In this document: piece after piece, positions 4,805-6,819 of the stretch
How the letters are laid out: each line of letters begins with the position of its first letter
Position numbering within the stretch: the stretch's first letter is position 1
DNA from: Minisyncoccota bacterium
Lineage (GTDB): Bacteria; Patescibacteriota; Minisyncoccia; UBA6257; HR35
Reading direction: 5' to 3'
Assembly (NCBI GenBank): GCA_028276315.1
Contig: JAPYWP010000034.1
Location: 1 to 6,819, forward strand
Length of the DNA: 6,819 bases
Program-made: the position numbers and the translations under genes
The notes under the pieces: generated by a model
Told to the model about the DNA's origin: nothing
The model's input: the letters and a program-made list of their open reading frames with translations, nothing else
Database searches by the model: none

Positions 4805-4876
4805 ATGATCTCTGCTAGCTTGATCCATTTTTTAATTTACGAATTAAAAGGTTTTTATAGTATATTATCTTTTTAA
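4805..4876 (+). CDS. Possible 23-residue leader peptide ahead of the ATPase
   Basis: ATG 4805 lies 6 nt after the TAAAAT hexamer, the geometry of the leaderless starts elsewhere in the window. The frame encodes MISASLIHFLIYELKGFYSI and ends at TAA 4874-4876, one base before the ATPase ATG at 4878. That would allow translational coupling. The peptide is hydrophobic, has no known relative I can name and is short enough to arise by chance in AT-rich DNA. The evidence is positional only. Confidence 0.25.
   Translation: MISASLIHFLIYELKGFYSILSF
4830..4849 (+). other. AT-only hairpin with TACG loop before the ATPase (possible attenuator)
   Basis: TTTTAATT (4830-4837) and AATTAAAA (4842-4849) form a perfect 8-bp stem closing a TACG tetraloop (UNCG type in RNA). 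Two G-U pairs can extend it to GG 4850-4851, and a T5 run (4852-4856) follows directly. This is terminator-like in layout but weak, since the stem has no G-C pair. It lies inside the possible leader peptide and upstream of the ATPase. Confidence 0.3.
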
Positions 4877-4877
4877 A

Positions 4878-6819
4878 ATGAATTTTCATTATTTAAAAAT
4901 CGAAGAAGTTTTGGAAATTTTAGAAACAGATTTTTTGGGTTTAAGTCAAAAAGAGGCAGAAAAAAGATTAGCAAAATATGGGAAAAATATTCTACCAGAA
5001 GAAAAGAAATCTTTTTGGTTTATTTTTTTAAAACAATTTAAAAATATTTTTAACATTGTTTTGGTCTTTGCTCTTATTTTAACTTTTTTCCTTAATAAAT
5101 TTACAGATTCAATTGTTATTATTTTAATTATTTTAGTTAATGTTTTTATTGGTTTCTTTTTTGAAATTCGAGCAGAAAAAACTTTAGAGAAATTAAAAAA
5201 CCTTTTAAAACCAAAAGCAAAAGTCTTAAGAAATAAAGAATTAATTGAAATTTCAGCAGAAAATTTAGTTCCAGGAGATATTGTTTTGGTTGAAGAAGGA
5301 GATATTTTGCCTGCCGATATAAGATTTTTTGAAGTTGAGAATTTAAAAATTGATGAGTCTATTTTAACAGGAGAATCTTTGCCTGTTGAAAAAGGTATAA
5401 AACTACTTGACGAAAACACCCCAATTCCTGAAAGAAAAAATATTGGTTTTATGGGAAGTTATGTTGTTGAAGGTAGGGGGAAAGGAATTGTTTTTGCAAC
5501 AGGCCTTAATACTTATATGGGCTCGATTTATGAAAAATTTAAGAAAATTGAACAATTTGCTCCACATTTTGAGAAACTTTCTAAAGATTTAATTTTGAAA
5601 ATGTTTTTAATTGCTCTTTCAACTTCTATTTTGATTTTTTATTTCGCCTTTCAAAGACATTATTTATGGTCCGAAAGTTTGCTTTTTGTTTTATCTTCTT
5701 TTATTTCTTCTATTCCAGAAGGTTTGCCTGTGATTATTACTGTTCTATTAGTTGTTAGTGCTTATGGTTTAATTAAAAAGAATGTTTTTGTGAGAAATTT
5801 CCAGGCAGTAGAAAATTTATCAGTAATTAATCTTTTGCTTTCTGATAAAACAGGAACTTTGACTGAAAATATAATGACAGTAAAGAAAATTTATGTTGAC
5901 GGTGAAGAAATTGAAGTAACTGGAGAGGGACATTCTTTAGAAGGAAAGTTTTTAAAAGATGGAAAAGAAATAAATATTTTTGAAAATTATCCACTTATAA
6001 AGCTTTTAAATATTTCAGCAGTTGTAAGCGAAGGAGAAATTATAAAAGATGGAGAATTAAAATTTAAAGGAAATCCAAGAGATATTGCTTTGCTTGTTCT
6101 TTTAGAAAAAGCAGGGATAAAACCTTCTCAAATTTTAGAAATAGAAAAAATAATTAAAAGAGAACCTTTTTCAAGAATAAGAAAACATAAAAGAGTAATT
6201 GTGAAGCACGAAAGAATTGAATCTTATTATGTTGGTGCTTTTGAAAAAATTATTGAAAATTCATATTTTATTTTAAAAAAGGATGGAATATTTAATTTTG
6301 AAAATAAAGAAGAAATTTTAAATAAAGCTTTAGAATATGCTAAAAATGGCTTTTCTATTTTAGGTGTTGCTTTTAACGAAGGTGATAAAGAAGAGAATTT
6401 AATTTTTGTAGGTCTTGTTGCTTTATATGATCCACCTAAAAAAGGAGTTAAGGAAACAATTAAAAAATTAAAATCAGCTGGAATTGATATAAGAATTTTA
6501 ACTGGTGATCATAAAGAAACAGCTGTTTATATTGCTAAAGAAGTTGGTTTTGAAAATTTAAATGCTTTAGATCAAAAGGAAATTGAAAATTTATCCGAAA
6601 AAGAACTTTTAGAAAAAATTAAAGATACTTATATTTTTGCAAGAATTACACCAGAAACAAAACTTAAAATTTTAGAGCTTTATCAAAAGCTTGGATTTTC
6701 TGTTGCTTATTTAGGAGATGGTGTTAATGATGTATTGGGTCTTAAAAAAGCTGAAGTAGGAGTTTGTATGGGCAGACGGGGATCAGAAATTGCTAAATCA
6801 GCAAGTGATATTATTTTAA
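4878..6819 (+). CDS. P-type cation-transporting ATPase, P2 (Ca2+/Na+-type) group, C-terminus beyond window
   Basis: An ATP-driven membrane cation pump; 647 codons are visible. In order: the N-terminal cation-ATPase domain (LGLSQKEAEKRLAKYGKNIL); TM1-2 (about 47-96); the actuator domain with PGDIVLVEEGDILPAD and T164-G-E-S; TM3-4 (about 238-297) with the ion-binding P280-E-G-L-P; the phosphorylation site D323-KTGTLT; the nucleotide domain (FSRIRK; KGNPRDIALL); DPPKKGV; T542-G-D; and G613-DGVND618 with KSASDIIL at the edge. The later membrane helices lie outside. PEGLP with this set fits P2-type pumps, most like Ca2+ ATPases, but ion specificity needs TM5-6. Unusual residues: Val452 (VGAF) where family members have Lys in KGA, Ser493 where Arg is usual, and Leu for Cys before SDKTGT. 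ATG 4878 is the only start, because TAA 4845-4847 is in frame upstream. No Shine-Dalgarno sequence precedes it. Confidence 0.93.
   Translation, partial: MNFHYLKIEEVLEILETDFLGLSQKEAEKRLAKYGKNILPEEKKSFWFIFLKQFKNIFNIVLVFALILTFFLNKFTDSIVIILIILVNVFIGFFFEIRAEKTLEKLKNLLKPKAKVLRNKELIEISAENLVPGDIVLVEEGDILPADIRFFEVENLKIDESILTGESLPVEKGIKLLDENTPIPERKNIGFMGSYVVEGRGKGIVFATGLNTYMGSIYEKFKKIEQFAPHFEKLSKDLILKMFLIALSTSILIFYFAFQRHYLWSESLLFVLSSFISSIPEGLPVIITVLLVVSAYGLIKKNVFVRNFQAVENLSVINLLLSDKTGTLTENIMTVKKIYVDGEEIEVTGEGHSLEGKFLKDGKEINIFENYPLIKLLNISAVVSEGEIIKDGELKFKGNPRDIALLVLLEKAGIKPSQILEIEKIIKREPFSRIRKHKRVIVKHERIESYYVGAFEKIIENSYFILKKDGIFNFENKEEILNKALEYAKNGFSILGVAFNEGDKEENLIFVGLVALYDPPKKGVKETIKKLKSAGIDIRILTGDHKETAVYIAKEVGFENLNALDQKEIENLSEKELLEKIKDTYIFARITPETKLKILELYQKLGFSVAYLGDGVNDVLGLKKAEVGVCMGRRGSEIAKSASDIIL

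Noticed and set aside
4946..5419. 157-codon minus-strand open frame
   Set aside because: It lies antisense to the ATPase actuator domain, whose plus-strand frame has clear family motifs; the minus-strand product is Ser/Lys/Phe-rich with no recognisable motif.
5407..5592. 61-codon plus-strand open frame
   Set aside because: It overlaps the ATPase in another frame; composition and lack of motifs indicate a shadow.

Overview
The window is very AT-rich, with A/T-ending codons, short intergenic gaps and no recognisable Shine-Dalgarno sequence before any of the intact genes. Several ATG starts lie 5-9 nt downstream of a TATAAT-like hexamer, which suggests leaderless or near-leaderless mRNAs. TGA appears to be an ordinary stop (3093-3095, 4476-4478) and glycine uses GGN codons, so the standard bacterial code fits. 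The overall style (compact, low GC, orphan enzymes, membrane-anchored binding protein) suggests a Patescibacteria/CPR-like bacterium. That is an inference, because the window has no rRNA or other marker gene.

Left part (1-3095): two divergent gene pairs, each fired from a small palindromic block with back-to-back -10 boxes. The first pair is an unrecognised partial gene (minus) and a glutaredoxin-domain protein followed 5 nt later by a Nudix hydrolase (plus). The second pair is a HIT/GalT-superfamily protein (minus) and a patatin-like phospholipase (plus). The Nudix and HIT genes converge with a 7-bp gap.

Centre (3041-3350): the most unusual stretch. The patatin reading frame runs into an inverted-repeat element. 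It continues as an array in which ATCC-type cores recur every 10-11 bp, i.e. once per helical turn, and ends in a perfect DnaA-box sequence. Next comes a near-consensus promoter (TTGACT-17-TATAAT) whose -35 and start site are the arms of an inverted repeat, and then a 10-bp RNA hairpin in the leader.

Right part (3345-6819): an orphan type-1 periplasmic-binding protein (branched-chain amino-acid-binding family). Its N-terminal membrane anchor is readable in frame but lacks any ATG/GTG/TTG start. It is followed by the decayed 3' end of a second, paralogous binding-protein gene. The window ends inside a P2-type cation ATPase that keeps all phosphorylation-domain motifs but has changes at two positions normally used to grip ATP. 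No permease or ABC ATPase partners the binding protein here. The genes do not form one pathway; they read as housekeeping or envelope singletons around a repeat-bearing, possibly acquired, segment.
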